Assembly (NCBI GenBank): GCA_049315825.1
Contig: JBMOJK010000006.1
Location: 1-63,507, forward strand
Source of the DNA: JBMOJK01 sp049315825
Lineage (GTDB): Bacteria > Patescibacteriota > Gracilibacteria > BD1-5 > UBA2023
Length of the DNA stretch: 63,507 nt
Direction: 5' to 3'
Shown here one piece after another: positions 54,272 through 62,903 of this stretch. The position numbers were made by a program, and so were the translations under genes. Position 1 is the first letter of the stretch. Each line of letters begins with the position of its first letter. The notes beneath the pieces were generated by a model. It had not been told where the DNA came from and ran no database searches. It was given only the letters and a program-made list of their open reading frames with translations.

Positions 54272-54992
54272 ATTGACTGATTACCAAGGTACCTACTACG
54301 CCACTGTCTCCAAGTTTATCAATATCCTCAATACGGCACACAAATATGGGAAGGTGTTCGTCTTTTGCGAGAGCGATTGCACTCTGATCCATGATGCGGA
54401 GATTTTTCTCAAGTGCTTCTTGGTGTGTTACCTGAGAATATCGCGTAGCATCGGCATGTTTTGCGGGATCTTTGTCGTAGACTCCGTCCACCTTTGTACC
54501 CTTCACCATCATACCACACTGAAGCTCAAGAGCTCGAAGCACCGCCGCAGAATCTGTTGTAAAATATGGATTTCCTGTTCCTGCAACCGCAATCACCACT
54601 CGCCCCTTCTCAAGATGTTTGATCGCACGACGTCGGATGAAAAGCTCAGACACTCGAGCAATCTCGATCGCACTCATGATACGAACTTCTTGCCCCTGCT
54701 TCTCGATCGCATCACCGAGCGCGATACCGTTCATAACCGTTGCAAGCATCCCCATATAGTCAGCACTCGAACGATCGATCCCCTTTGCAGCACCCGATAC
54801 ACCACGGAAGATATTTCCACCACCGATCACGATCACTACTTCTTTACGACCGATCTTCACGAGATTGACGATCTTTGCTGCGAGCGTATGGAGGAAATCC
54901 ACATCGATCCCATGATCGTTTTTCCCTTGTAGGGCTTCACCTGAGAGCTTAAGGAGGTATCGTTTGTGTTGGCTAGTCATAGAAATTTGCAT
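54270..54992 (-). CDS. pyrH: UMP kinase
   Basis: 240 residues from ATG 54992 (ATG 54980 also possible, giving a start closer to other PyrH) to TAA 54270-54272; no UGA. Hallmarks: KRYLLKLSGEALQG at the N-terminus, VVIVIGGGNIFRG, DYMGMLATVMNGIAL, AVAGTGNPYFTTDSAA, and DGVYDKDP with VMDQSAIALAKDE-like end (IMDQSAIALAKDE). It converts UMP to UDP with ATP, is hexameric and regulated by GTP and UTP in other bacteria. Length is normal for the family. Confidence 0.96.
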   Translation of the reverse strand: MQISMTSQHKRYLLKLSGEALQGKNDHGIDVDFLHTLAAKIVNLVKIGRKEVVIVIGGGNIFRGVSGAAKGIDRSSADYMGMLATVMNGIALGDAIEKQGQEVRIMSAIEIARVSELFIRRRAIKHLEKGRVVIAVAGTGNPYFTTDSAAVLRALELQCGMMVKGTKVDGVYDKDPAKHADATRYSQVTHQEALEKNLRIMDQSAIALAKDEHLPIFVCRIEDIDKLGDSGVVGTLVISQ

Positions 54993-55014
54993 AAAAAAAC
55001 TCTCGAACGAGAGC
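54993..55014 (-). terminator. Terminator after the HTH membrane protein gene
   Basis: On the minus strand AGCTCTCG pairs with CGAGAGT around TT, followed by seven T, directly after the TAG at 55014-55016 and just before the pyrH start. It could also set pyrH expression by attenuation. Confidence 0.7.
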
Positions 55015-55589
55015 TAAAAAATAAAGAACGACATCGTGGCTGCTGCCGCGAGGAGCAAGAGCACGAGTACGATGAGTACATAAAGAACCGTTTGTGACTT
55101 TGCAGCTTCAACAGTAAGTGTAGTGATTTTATCTTCGAATTGTTTCTTTTCTTCTTCGGTCTTGGACTTCGCAGACTCGAGAAGGAAAGTAGCCTTCTTG
55201 TACTCGATCATAGAGATCGAGTTTTTGAGTTCGGATTCAGCATGACCCGCACGGTACGACAAATCCTGGATCACTCGATCCTTCTCACCGATACGCTTCA
55301 TCGCATCTTCGTAGAGATCGCGATAATCTACCATCACTGGTTTACGTCGGAATCCTGTGTCCGAAGGCATCTCATCGAAGAAAACAATATCCTCTGTCTT
55401 TACGTTGTCCGTCGCGCGAATGAGCTCTGGCTCTGATCCCTGAAGCATAACAATATCCTCATCGTGGATGAATATCTTCTTTCCCTTTCGTTTCGTACGA
55501 AGCTTCCCCGATTTTACATATCGGTCGAGTGTTCGAGTAGAAATTTCGAGAATGTCTGCCGCCTCTTCGCGGGAATAAGTATAGGACAC
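55014..55589 (-). CDS. Membrane-anchored helix-turn-helix protein
   Basis: 191 residues from ATG 55589 to TAG 55014-55016; no UGA. The first 50 residues are an excisionase/MerR-type winged HTH: YSREEAADILEISTRTLDRY, then VKSGKLRTKRKGKKIFI, HDEDI. A coiled coil follows (about residues 90-160) and a C-terminal transmembrane helix (VLYVLIVLVLLLLAAAATMSFF). A DNA-binding domain tethered to the membrane by a coiled coil could link chromosome and membrane or act as a membrane-bound regulator. It lies between gyrB and pyrH. Confidence 0.75.
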   Translation of the reverse strand: MSYTYSREEAADILEISTRTLDRYVKSGKLRTKRKGKKIFIHDEDIVMLQGSEPELIRATDNVKTEDIVFFDEMPSDTGFRRKPVMVDYRDLYEDAMKRIGEKDRVIQDLSYRAGHAESELKNSISMIEYKKATFLLESAKSKTEEEKKQFEDKITTLTVEAAKSQTVLYVLIVLVLLLLAAAATMSFFIF

Positions 55590-55673
55590 TGGCTCTGGTT
55601 TTATCGTGGAGTATTATAGAGAAAATGAGCGAAAGGCAATGAATCATGCGCGGTTCGTTCATATTTTTACTAA

Positions 55674-55700
55674 GTAAATCCCCGTTCTCACGGGGATTTA
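55674..55700. terminator. Hairpin downstream of gyrB
   Basis: GTAAATCCCCG pairs with CGGGGATTTAC around TTCTCA, three bases beyond the gyrB TAG. On the minus strand only a weak T-containing stretch follows. Confidence 0.55.
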
Positions 55701-55702
55701 CA

Positions 55703-57610
55703 CTAGATATCGAGATTACTTACGTGCTTAGCGCGACTCTGGATGAATCGGCGGCGTGGTGGAACTTCTTCTCCCATGAGTGTGCGGAACACTTCATCGG
55801 CGAGTTCAGCTTCTTCGACGCGTACGCGGTACATCTTGCGGGCTTGCGGATCCATGGTTGTTTCCCAAAGCTGGTCTGGGTTCATTTCTCCGAGACCCTT
55901 ATAACGCTGGATACCTTCGGTAGTAACTCCCTTTTCAGCCATTACTTTGATCTTCTCATCGTCAGAGTATACATACCAAGTCTCTTTCCCCTTTGAGAGC
56001 TTGTAGAGCGGAGGATTGGCGATATAGATATGACCGTTGTCGATGAGAGGTCGGAGGTAGCGGTAGAGGAATGTGAGCAGGAGTGTTCGGATATGAGCTC
56101 CGTCGACGTCCGCGTCGGTCATGATGATGATACGGTGGTATCGAAGCTTGCTGAGATCGAACGTATCTCCGATCGAAGTTCCGATCGCGATGATGAGGTT
56201 CTTGATTTCTTGGTTGGCGAAGATCTTGTCGAGTCGAGCCTGCTCAGTATTGAGGATCTTACCTCGGAGTGGGAGGATCGCCTGGTATTCGCGATCTCGT
56301 CCTTGTTTGGCTGATCCACCGGCAGAGTCTCCCTCTACGATATAGAGTTCAGACTTTACTGGATCTCGTGACGAACAGTCAGCGAGCTTACCTGGGAGAG
56401 TCATCCCTTCGAGTGCACCCTTACGGATGATCGTGTCTCGTGCGTTGCGAGCCGCGAGGCGAGCACGGAATGCGAGGAGACACTTCTCGATCACAGATCG
56501 TGCAGTGCGAGGATTCTCCTGGAAGAAATCATAGAGTGCTTCGGCAGTAACGCGTTCAACGATACCACGAACTTCACTATTTCCGAGCTTCGACTTAGTC
56601 TGACCTTCGAACTGTGGTTCAGCAACCTTTACTGAGATCACCGCGGTGATACCTTCGACCATATCTTCATTGCTGAGATTGAGGTCTTTTTCCTTGAGGA
56701 TTTCCTGTTCTCGGGCGTATTTGTTGACGATACGAGTGAGGGCAGTTCGGAAACCTACGAGGTGTGTTCCACCTTCTGGAGTGTGGATGTTGTTGACGAA
56801 TGTAACGATTTTCTCAGAGAAATCATCCTTCTTGTACTGCATCGCGATTTCTACCTGAACACCATCGACGTTCTTGTCGACTGCGAAGATATCTCCGATC
56901 GCCTCATCACGGCGGTTCATGTGGAATACGTACGACTTGATACCTCCTTCGAAGTAAAATCGTGATCGTGCACCACTTCGCTCGTCGATGAGTGTGAGAG
57001 TAATCCCCTTCGTGAGGTATGCCTGCTGACGGATACGAGAAACGACTGTATGGTAGTCAAAATCCGTTACCGAGAACATCGTGTCATCTGGCCAGAATCG
57101 AACAGTTGTACCACGCTTGTCCGTCTTTCCAACCACTTGGATATCTCCATCTGGAACTCCACGCTGGAAGGTGAGCTTGTGGATTTTCCCGTTGAGATGA
57201 ACGAGGGCTTCGAGGTTGTTTGAGAGTGCATTAACAACCGAAGCTCCAACTCCATGGAGACCTCCTGAAACCTTGTACCCTGACTCTTCACCTCCGAATT
57301 TACCTCCGGCATGAAGGACCGTAAGAACAGTTTCGAGGGTAGACTTTCCAGTCTTTGGATGAATATCCACAGGGATACCACGACCATCGTCTTCTACGCT
57401 ACAACTTTTGTCAGCATGAAGGGTGACAGTGATATTCTTGGCGTGTCCAGCCATGGCTTCGTCGATCGAGTTATCGACGATTTCCCAGATGAGGTGATGG
57501 AGACCTCGTTCATCGGTAGAACCGATGTACATACCGGGTCGTTTTCGAACGGGTTCTAGTCCTTCGAGGATTTGGATATTACTCGAATCGTACGTTGCGC
57601 TTCCACTCAT
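55703..57610 (-). CDS. gyrB: DNA gyrase subunit B
   Basis: 635 residues from ATG 57610 to TAG 55703-55705; an open extension to 57703 lacks homology. GHKL ATPase: EGLEPVRKRPGMYIGST, EIVDNSIDEAMAG, DDGRGIP, and GGLHGVGASVVNALS. Transducer with QTKSKLGN. TOPRIM: LYIVEGDSAGGSAKQGRDR, IIMTDADVDGAHIRTLLLTF, then YKGLGEMNPDQLWETTM. It supplies the ATPase and Mg-binding part of gyrase; GyrA is not in the window. None of its many glycines is UGA. Length is the short, insertion-free form. Confidence 0.97.
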   Translation of the reverse strand: MSGSATYDSSNIQILEGLEPVRKRPGMYIGSTDERGLHHLIWEIVDNSIDEAMAGHAKNITVTLHADKSCSVEDDGRGIPVDIHPKTGKSTLETVLTVLHAGGKFGGEESGYKVSGGLHGVGASVVNALSNNLEALVHLNGKIHKLTFQRGVPDGDIQVVGKTDKRGTTVRFWPDDTMFSVTDFDYHTVVSRIRQQAYLTKGITLTLIDERSGARSRFYFEGGIKSYVFHMNRRDEAIGDIFAVDKNVDGVQVEIAMQYKKDDFSEKIVTFVNNIHTPEGGTHLVGFRTALTRIVNKYAREQEILKEKDLNLSNEDMVEGITAVISVKVAEPQFEGQTKSKLGNSEVRGIVERVTAEALYDFFQENPRTARSVIEKCLLAFRARLAARNARDTIIRKGALEGMTLPGKLADCSSRDPVKSELYIVEGDSAGGSAKQGRDREYQAILPLRGKILNTEQARLDKIFANQEIKNLIIAIGTSIGDTFDLSKLRYHRIIIMTDADVDGAHIRTLLLTFLYRYLRPLIDNGHIYIANPPLYKLSKGKETWYVYSDDEKIKVMAEKGVTTEGIQRYKGLGEMNPDQLWETTMDPQARKMYRVRVEEAELADEVFRTLMGEEVPPRRRFIQSRAKHVSNLDI

Positions 57611-57768
57611 GGCAAAAGGTATCAAAAAACAATGGTCGAAGTATACGCAAAAAGAGGCAATTGCAAGGGAAAGAAATCGCATGCATACAGGAATACTTGC
57701 CACAATTTTGACGGACGCGCAGAATATGATGTAATACCTCTATCAAAAACATCTCTCAATCCCCCAAG

Positions 57769-58299
57769 ATGACTACGTCGATTCAGCATCCTGATGAGCA
57801 AAAATCAGCTTCATCCGTGATCCGAAAAACCTTCGAGCCCAAACAAAAAATCCCACCTTCAGCAGTCAGTGAAATCGCATTTCATCCGACTTTTTGGACG
57901 GAAGCACCGACACAGATCACACGACAGGAAAATATCGTACATTTTTTGCAGAATGATAGCGCAATCCGACTGCAGATTCCGGGTTTTAAATCATTTCTCA
58001 TTAAGTCAGTCGAATCCAAAAAACACCGCAATGGCAGCTGGCTTTTGTGTGGGATTCTCGCGATCAATCGTCAGGGCGAAGAAATGGGTGGAGCTTACCT
58101 GGTTGAGCCTGAGCAGATCGCCAAATGAGTACTCACAATTCTGAGAAATTCTGATCGATATATGATTCGACGATTTCAGGTGCATTTTCCACAGGAAGCA
58201 CGAAGCGAGAATACAGAAAAAACAAAACATATCAGTCTTGGATGCCTCCTTTCTAAAGAAATCAAAGCCCTCGAATTTCTCGATAAAAAAGTCTTCTAG
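57769..58299 (+). CDS. Small cytoplasmic protein, unknown (possible PilZ-like)
   Basis: 176 residues from ATG 57769 to TAG 58297-58299, with one UGA glycine near residue 120. It reads as a beta-barrel: NDSAIRLQIPGFKSFLIKSV, GSWLLCGILAINRQGEEMGG, and RYMIRRFQVHFPQEA. A start near 57.77 kb lies divergent from gyrB. The pattern of alternating strands with R...R could fit a PilZ-like cyclic di-GMP receptor, but the RxxxR and DxSxxG motifs are not clear. Uncertain. Confidence 0.6.
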
Positions 58300-58340
58300 A
58301 ACTGCATTTGCAACCGTGTGGGTTTCGATACAATACCGCC

Positions 58341-59321
58341 ATGATCGAACTCCTCACGAAGCACGCTCGCGATATCCTCACAAAAAATATGCTCTACACC
58401 GGTGGGGCATGTATTTTACTCTACGATATCGAGTCTCCCCTCTCTCGTTTGCTCGCTGAAGCATATGACCGTGCCCTGCCACCAGAAGCTGTGCGCAAGG
58501 TATTTAAAACTGACGAGCAAGATTCGATTGCTCAGATGCTCTTTGATCTTCCTAAAGATGCTCTCGTAATTCTCGTTCAGTCAACCAATTTCCGACTCTC
58601 AGATTTCAGAATTCGACTCGAACTCTTTCATCGTGGGATTCATGTACTCGAGCACAACCACCTCGCATATATTCCCGAGGAACAATTCGAAACGGTGATC
58701 AACGCGCTCGAATATCACACACCAGAATATCTCGAAATATCGAAGAAATTTGAAGCTGCGATCCAGACATGATCACCCGGAGAAATCACGATGCGCAGCG
58801 GTAAGAAATTCACCCTCTGAGCCCTCGAACGACCACGTGCAAACTCGGGTGATTACAGCGAAAGTGAGAACCGCGGAGGAACATTTCCGATCGGAGAAAT
58901 CTTCTCTGAGTGCATAGATCTCACGAGCACTAATGGTGAAATCGATATCTTTGGATACCCCGGTATGGACTTCCAGATGATCGTCGGCGAGACCTTCACC
59001 GTCCAAGTGCGCGACGGCAGAATCGTGCGTGATGCAAACCACCCAGAATCGTTCAATGCACTCATGGACAAGATCGAAGCCAGTGAAGGCGAGATCTGGG
59101 TCCGCGAGATCGGGATAGGCCTCAATCATGCCATCTCACGCAGCAAGCCACTCTCTGATGTAAACTATTTTGAGCGGCAATACGGCATCCACCTCTCCCT
59201 CGGTAAGAAGCATGGTATCTACGGAAAAAAGCTCCCAAAAGAGGAGCTTCAGCGGTTTCATATCGATGTATTCTTGGATGTGAAAAATATCCGAATTGGG
59301 GAGTTTGAGCTCGGGTTTTAG
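58341..59321 (+). CDS. Aminopeptidase M29-type (leucyl aminopeptidase-like) protein
   Basis: 326 residues from ATG 58341 to TAG 59319-59321, with UGA glycines at 58770 and 58818. The C-terminal part has family M29 features: GGTFPIGEIFSEC, a DGRIV strand, WVREIGIGLNHAISRSKPLS, YGIHLSLGK and FHIDVFLD (metal-binding HxD). N-terminal 140 residues are a Rossmann-like lobe. Related proteins are two-metal exopeptidases or dioxygenase-like homologues. It is shorter than classical M29 enzymes (about 410), so activity is not certain. Its stop overlaps the convergent apbE stop by three bases. Confidence 0.7.
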
Positions 59322-60166
59322 TCCCCACCTCCAAAAAACTCCGCCTCAAATCCCTTCGATCGAAATACTACGCCGTCATACGCCATGATCGCTCACTCAA
59401 CCTTACCACTCATAAGCAGGTGATAAGACTCCTCAAGACCAAGTACACAAAGTGCGGTAGCAAAGCCGTCGGCGACCATGCCGTCTGGTGAGCTTACAAA
59501 TGCCCCGAGTACTTGATGGGAACTCGTGCCACTGCGAGGATCGACGAGATGGTGTGTATCTGCATTGATACGACGTTTCGCACCCGAGGAAGCACAGAAA
59601 AATCCATCCTGTATCAGGATTTTTCCGATCGCCTTTGTGACATCCCGTGGATCTTCGAGTCCGATCTCAAATCCTCACTTCGCATAAATATCTCCGCCGA
59701 AATCCACTAAATACCGTTCATATTTTGAAAGGTATTTTGCAATCTCGTGGAGCATATACCCTTTGCCCACACCACCGAATTCGAGTCGCACGCCATTATG
59801 AAGAATGACGCGATCGAGACCGAGTTCTACGTGTTGATACCCGATCTCGCAGGTGTTTGCGATCTCATCCTTACGACCATAGCCGAGCCGCGAGAGCAGA
59901 GATCCTACTGTCGGATCAAATGCACCGCGTGTAAGCCTCGCAAGTTCGAGCGCAAAGTAGATCATTCGATGAGTTTCTTCATCTACTTCTGCGCTGCCAT
60001 TTTTACACAAAAGATCGAGCCAGTTTCCAGGAATAAATCTCGAATATTTTTGCTCAAATGCAGATATTTTCTCTTGAATACAACGAAAATCCTCGTCACA
60101 AGACGAGGATTGGTCGATATGGATCCTCAGTGCTGTGCCGAGGCAGTTAAGCGTGAAGACCTGCAT
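59318..60166 (-). CDS. apbE: FAD:protein FMN transferase
   Basis: 282 residues from ATG 60166 to TAA 59318-59320, with UGA glycines at 59675-59677 and near the C-terminus. ApbE features: GAFDPTVGSLLSRLGYG, GVRLEFGGVGKGY(M)L, YLVDFGGDIYAKG, HHLVDPRSGTSS and MVADGFATALCVLG. It attaches FMN from FAD to a Ser/Thr of partner proteins outside the membrane. No lipobox or signal peptide is visible in this copy, which is unusual because most ApbE are exported, so export or start choice is open. It lies 3 bases after the FMN-binding lipoprotein gene. Confidence 0.88.
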
Positions 60167-60169
60167 GTA

Positions 60170-60760
60170 TTAGAGAGAATTTACATACTGAGTGAATGCT
60201 GCAGTTGTAAGACTCGCTCCTCCAACTGCCTTGAGGTTGAGCTTTGAGATCTCCTTTCCAACCACTTCTGTTGCGATTGCATCCTTGAACTTCCCCTGAA
60301 GCATCTTGCTTACATCGTTTGTTGCCTTCGCAGTCACTGCAACAGCAGTAATTTTCCCATTGGCTGTTGTAACTGAGAATTCTACATCGTCCTTTCCTGC
60401 AGGCGTAGAGTATGTAACCGTCTTTGTATGAACAACGGCTGAACTTACTGGAGCTGGGGTAGCTGTAGTTGGAGCTACAGTACCAGTCATAGTCATATCA
60501 GGCACTGCTGGAGTTGATCCAGTAGACGTTGCTCCTGTTGATACTGTACCAGTCATCACGTCTACACCTGTAGAAGTCGATCCTGTCATAACAGCATCTA
60601 CAGAACCAGTAGATGCTGTTTCAGTCGTAGTTACTGCTGGAGTTTCTGTAACAGGAGTTGTTGTGGGAGCTGGAGTAGACACTGGAGCTGGAGTAGATGT
60701 ACAAGAAGCAAGTGCACCTACCATGGTAAGCATCGCTGCTGCTGGAAGAATCTTTTTCAT
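60170..60760 (-). CDS. Lipoprotein with FMN-binding domain (likely ApbE substrate)
   Basis: 196 residues from ATG 60760 to TAA 60170-60172; no UGA. Lipobox LASC with Cys20 follows a short signal peptide. A Thr/Pro/Val/Gly-rich spacer of about 90 residues precedes an FMN-bind domain (KITAVAVTAKATNDVSKMLQ, then KEISKLNLKAVGGASLTTAAF). The GGASLTT motif corresponds to the flavinylation site (SGATxT in NqrC/RnfG), with Thr186/187 as candidates. With apbE three bases downstream, the pair suggests an extracellular flavin-dependent electron-transfer step. Confidence 0.85.
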   Translation of the reverse strand: MKKILPAAAMLTMVGALASCTSTPAPVSTPAPTTTPVTETPAVTTTETASTGSVDAVMTGSTSTGVDVMTGTVSTGATSTGSTPAVPDMTMTGTVAPTTATPAPVSSAVVHTKTVTYSTPAGKDDVEFSVTTANGKITAVAVTAKATNDVSKMLQGKFKDAIATEVVGKEISKLNLKAVGGASLTTAAFTQYVNSL

Positions 60761-60840
60761 AAAAGTAAGAATAGGAAAATACCGCCAAAATGTATATCAA
60801 TACTAGAGAAAATCAAACCAAACAATAGTGACGTGAACTA

Positions 60841-60883
60841 AAAATACTGTGAATTTAAACTGATTTAAATTCACAGTATTTTA
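60841..60883. terminator. Bidirectional terminator
   Basis: AAAATACTGTGAATTTAAA pairs perfectly with TTTAAATTCACAGTATTTT around CTGA, between the lipoprotein gene and the ABC-F gene, whose TAA (60881-60883) lies in the right arm. The lipoprotein promoter probably lies in the 80 bases before 60760. Confidence 0.85.
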
Positions 60884-62593
60884 ATCCTTCCACTTACGCG
60901 AAAACTTGTCTCGAATTCGTCGTGCTTCGTTCTTTCCGAGTTTTTCTTCGAGCACGAGTGCGAGCTCTCCGTCTTCTTGCCAAAGTGACATATCGAAGTC
61001 GATACCTCGTTCTTTTTTAAGGCGATAGTCAGAATAATTTCCGTAGCTAATGATGAGCTCTCCGTCTTCTATGATCCAAAGATGTGACGCGAGTTTATTG
61101 ACGAAATATCGGTCGTGTGAGATAAAGAGGATGGCTCACTTGTAGTGACGAAGTGATCGTTCGAGAGATTCACGCGCATCGTAGTCGAGATGGTTGGTTG
61201 GCTCGTCGAGGATAAGGACATTGGCAGGCTTTTGACCGATGATCGCGAAGAGGATCTTGGAAACCTGACCACCCGAGAACGCAAAGAGCGGTTTCTCAAG
61301 ATCGAAATAATCAAATCCATAGTTCCCCAATAGACCCGCGAGTCGTTCGCGTGTGTATCCCATACCATGCAATTCGAAGTTCTCATAGAGCGTTTTGTCG
61401 AACGCGAGTTCTTCGTGCATCTGAGAATAGTACACAATATCCGATCATTTTCCTCCACTCGATATCCCATCGAGGAGTGGGATTTTCCCGAGGATCGTCT
61501 TGAGAAATGTTGATTTTCCGACACCATTTTCTCCAACAATACCGATGCGATGTCCTGCGCCAAAAGTAACCTCTGGGATGTAGAAAAGTGGCTCATCACG
61601 ACCGATGAATGCTTCCTTGAAATACACGATCTTATCCGACGGACGCTCCGTGAAATTCCACAAAAATGTTGGTCGAAATGGGATGAGTGGTGGCGGAATG
61701 AGCTCCACCTTTTCGAGCGCACGTTCACGACTCTTTGCAAATCCAGCGCGCGATCCAGCTCGGAATCGATTGATGAGTTGCTTTTCGGACTTGAGATGTT
61801 CTTGCTGTTCTTCGTAAACCTTGGCCGCCTTCTCTTCGCGTTTGTATTTCTCGGCGATGTATTTGGAATAATTTCCATGATAAATCTCAAGCGGTCGAAC
61901 CTTCTCTACATCGTAGATGATCGAACACGTTGCATCGAGGAACTCTCGGTCGTGCGAGATGATCATGAATCCCCCTTTCCATGTTTCATTGATGTATTCT
62001 TCGAGCCATTCTACCGAAGCGAGGTCGATAAAGTTCGTCGGTTCATCGAGGAAGAGGAAATCCGGTCGAGAGAGCAGGACCTTCGCAAGCGCCACCTTCG
62101 TTCGCTGGCCTCAGGAAATTTCTTTGATAGAAGAATTGATCAGCTCAAAAATCCCAAGTCCACGCGCCACTCGGTCGATCTCACGCTCGTAGTCGTATCC
62201 ACCGTATATGTGAAATTTTTCAAGTGCTTCACTGTATCGTTCTACACCATTTTCATCGTCCATGTGCTCTTCCGCGTAGGTGAGCTCTTGCTCAAGTCGG
62301 AGGATGTCGGTATATGCAAGTCGGAGCTCATCTTTCACACTGCGATCCTCCACATCGAAATGAATCTGCGAGAGATACCCAAGACTCATTGATCCTGTAT
62401 TAGAGATCGAACCATCGTACGCCGTGATATCTCCCGTGATGATCTTCATGAATGTTGTCTTCCCTGCCCCATTCGCCCCGACCATACCAATTCGGTCGTT
62501 CTCGTTGATCACACACGAAAGCCCACGGAGTATATCCGTGCCATCAACTTCGTACCGAGTAACGTCGACGCTTAAGTGTTTCATGGGCTGCAT
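60881..62593 (-). CDS. ABC-F family ATPase
   Basis: 570 residues from ATG 62593 (or 62584) to TAA 60881-60883. Two ABC cassettes without membrane segments: Walker A VGANGAGKTTFMK and VGENGVGKSTFLK; signatures EISGGQRTK (first Gly is UGA at 62111-62113) and FSGGQVSK; Walker B LFLDEPTNFID and LILDEPTNHLD. The inter-domain linker is about 80 residues and basic (RAGSRAGFAKSRERALEK). UGA glycines also fall after SSGGK and in HYKG. ABC-F proteins act on ribosomes, relieving stalls or giving antibiotic protection; subfamily (Uup/EttA-like) is not determined. Confidence 0.92.
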
Positions 62594-62865
62594 TGTAAGA
62601 AAAAGCGACTTTTTTGGAAAAATATCTCAAAAATCCCATCCAAAGAGCTTTTCAGACTTTTTCAAAACTATGTTTGACTAATTTGTCTTATAATGCTCAA
62701 ATATGTTTGCAGCCTTAATTTTTAATCCAAATAATTTGCCTATGATTCTGTAAACATACCAACAATATATACATGGGGACAAACAAGAAGCCACATATTA
62801 CACCCGTCTATCGATAAACGAATTTCGGCCCGATATGACCATCTTTCGGTGTAATCACAGCTTCC
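62594..62865. other. Intergenic region, no gene seen
   Basis: AT-rich sequence between the ABC-F start and the queA terminator. A 15-codon frame at 62772-62816 (ATG to TAA) might be a leader peptide but has no support. Presumably it contains the ABC-F promoter. Confidence 0.35.
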
Positions 62866-62898
62866 AAAAAACCTTCCTTGGCCGGAAGGTTTTTTTTA
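62866..62898. terminator. Terminator of queA
   Basis: AAAAAACCTTCC pairs with GGAAGGTTTTTT around TTGGCC; the T run in both directions makes it bidirectional. The queA TAA is six bases beyond. Confidence 0.85.
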
Positions 62899-62903
62899 TG
62901 TAT

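Noticed and set aside
54231..54932. 233-residue plus-strand frame
   Set aside because: Shadow of pyrH, which is unmistakable on the other strand.
61550..62392. 280-residue open frame on the plus strand
   Set aside because: Antisense shadow of the ABC-F ATPase.
62772..62816. 15-codon leader-like frame before the queA terminator
   Set aside because: Too short, no conserved context or hairpin relation to a downstream plus-strand gene.
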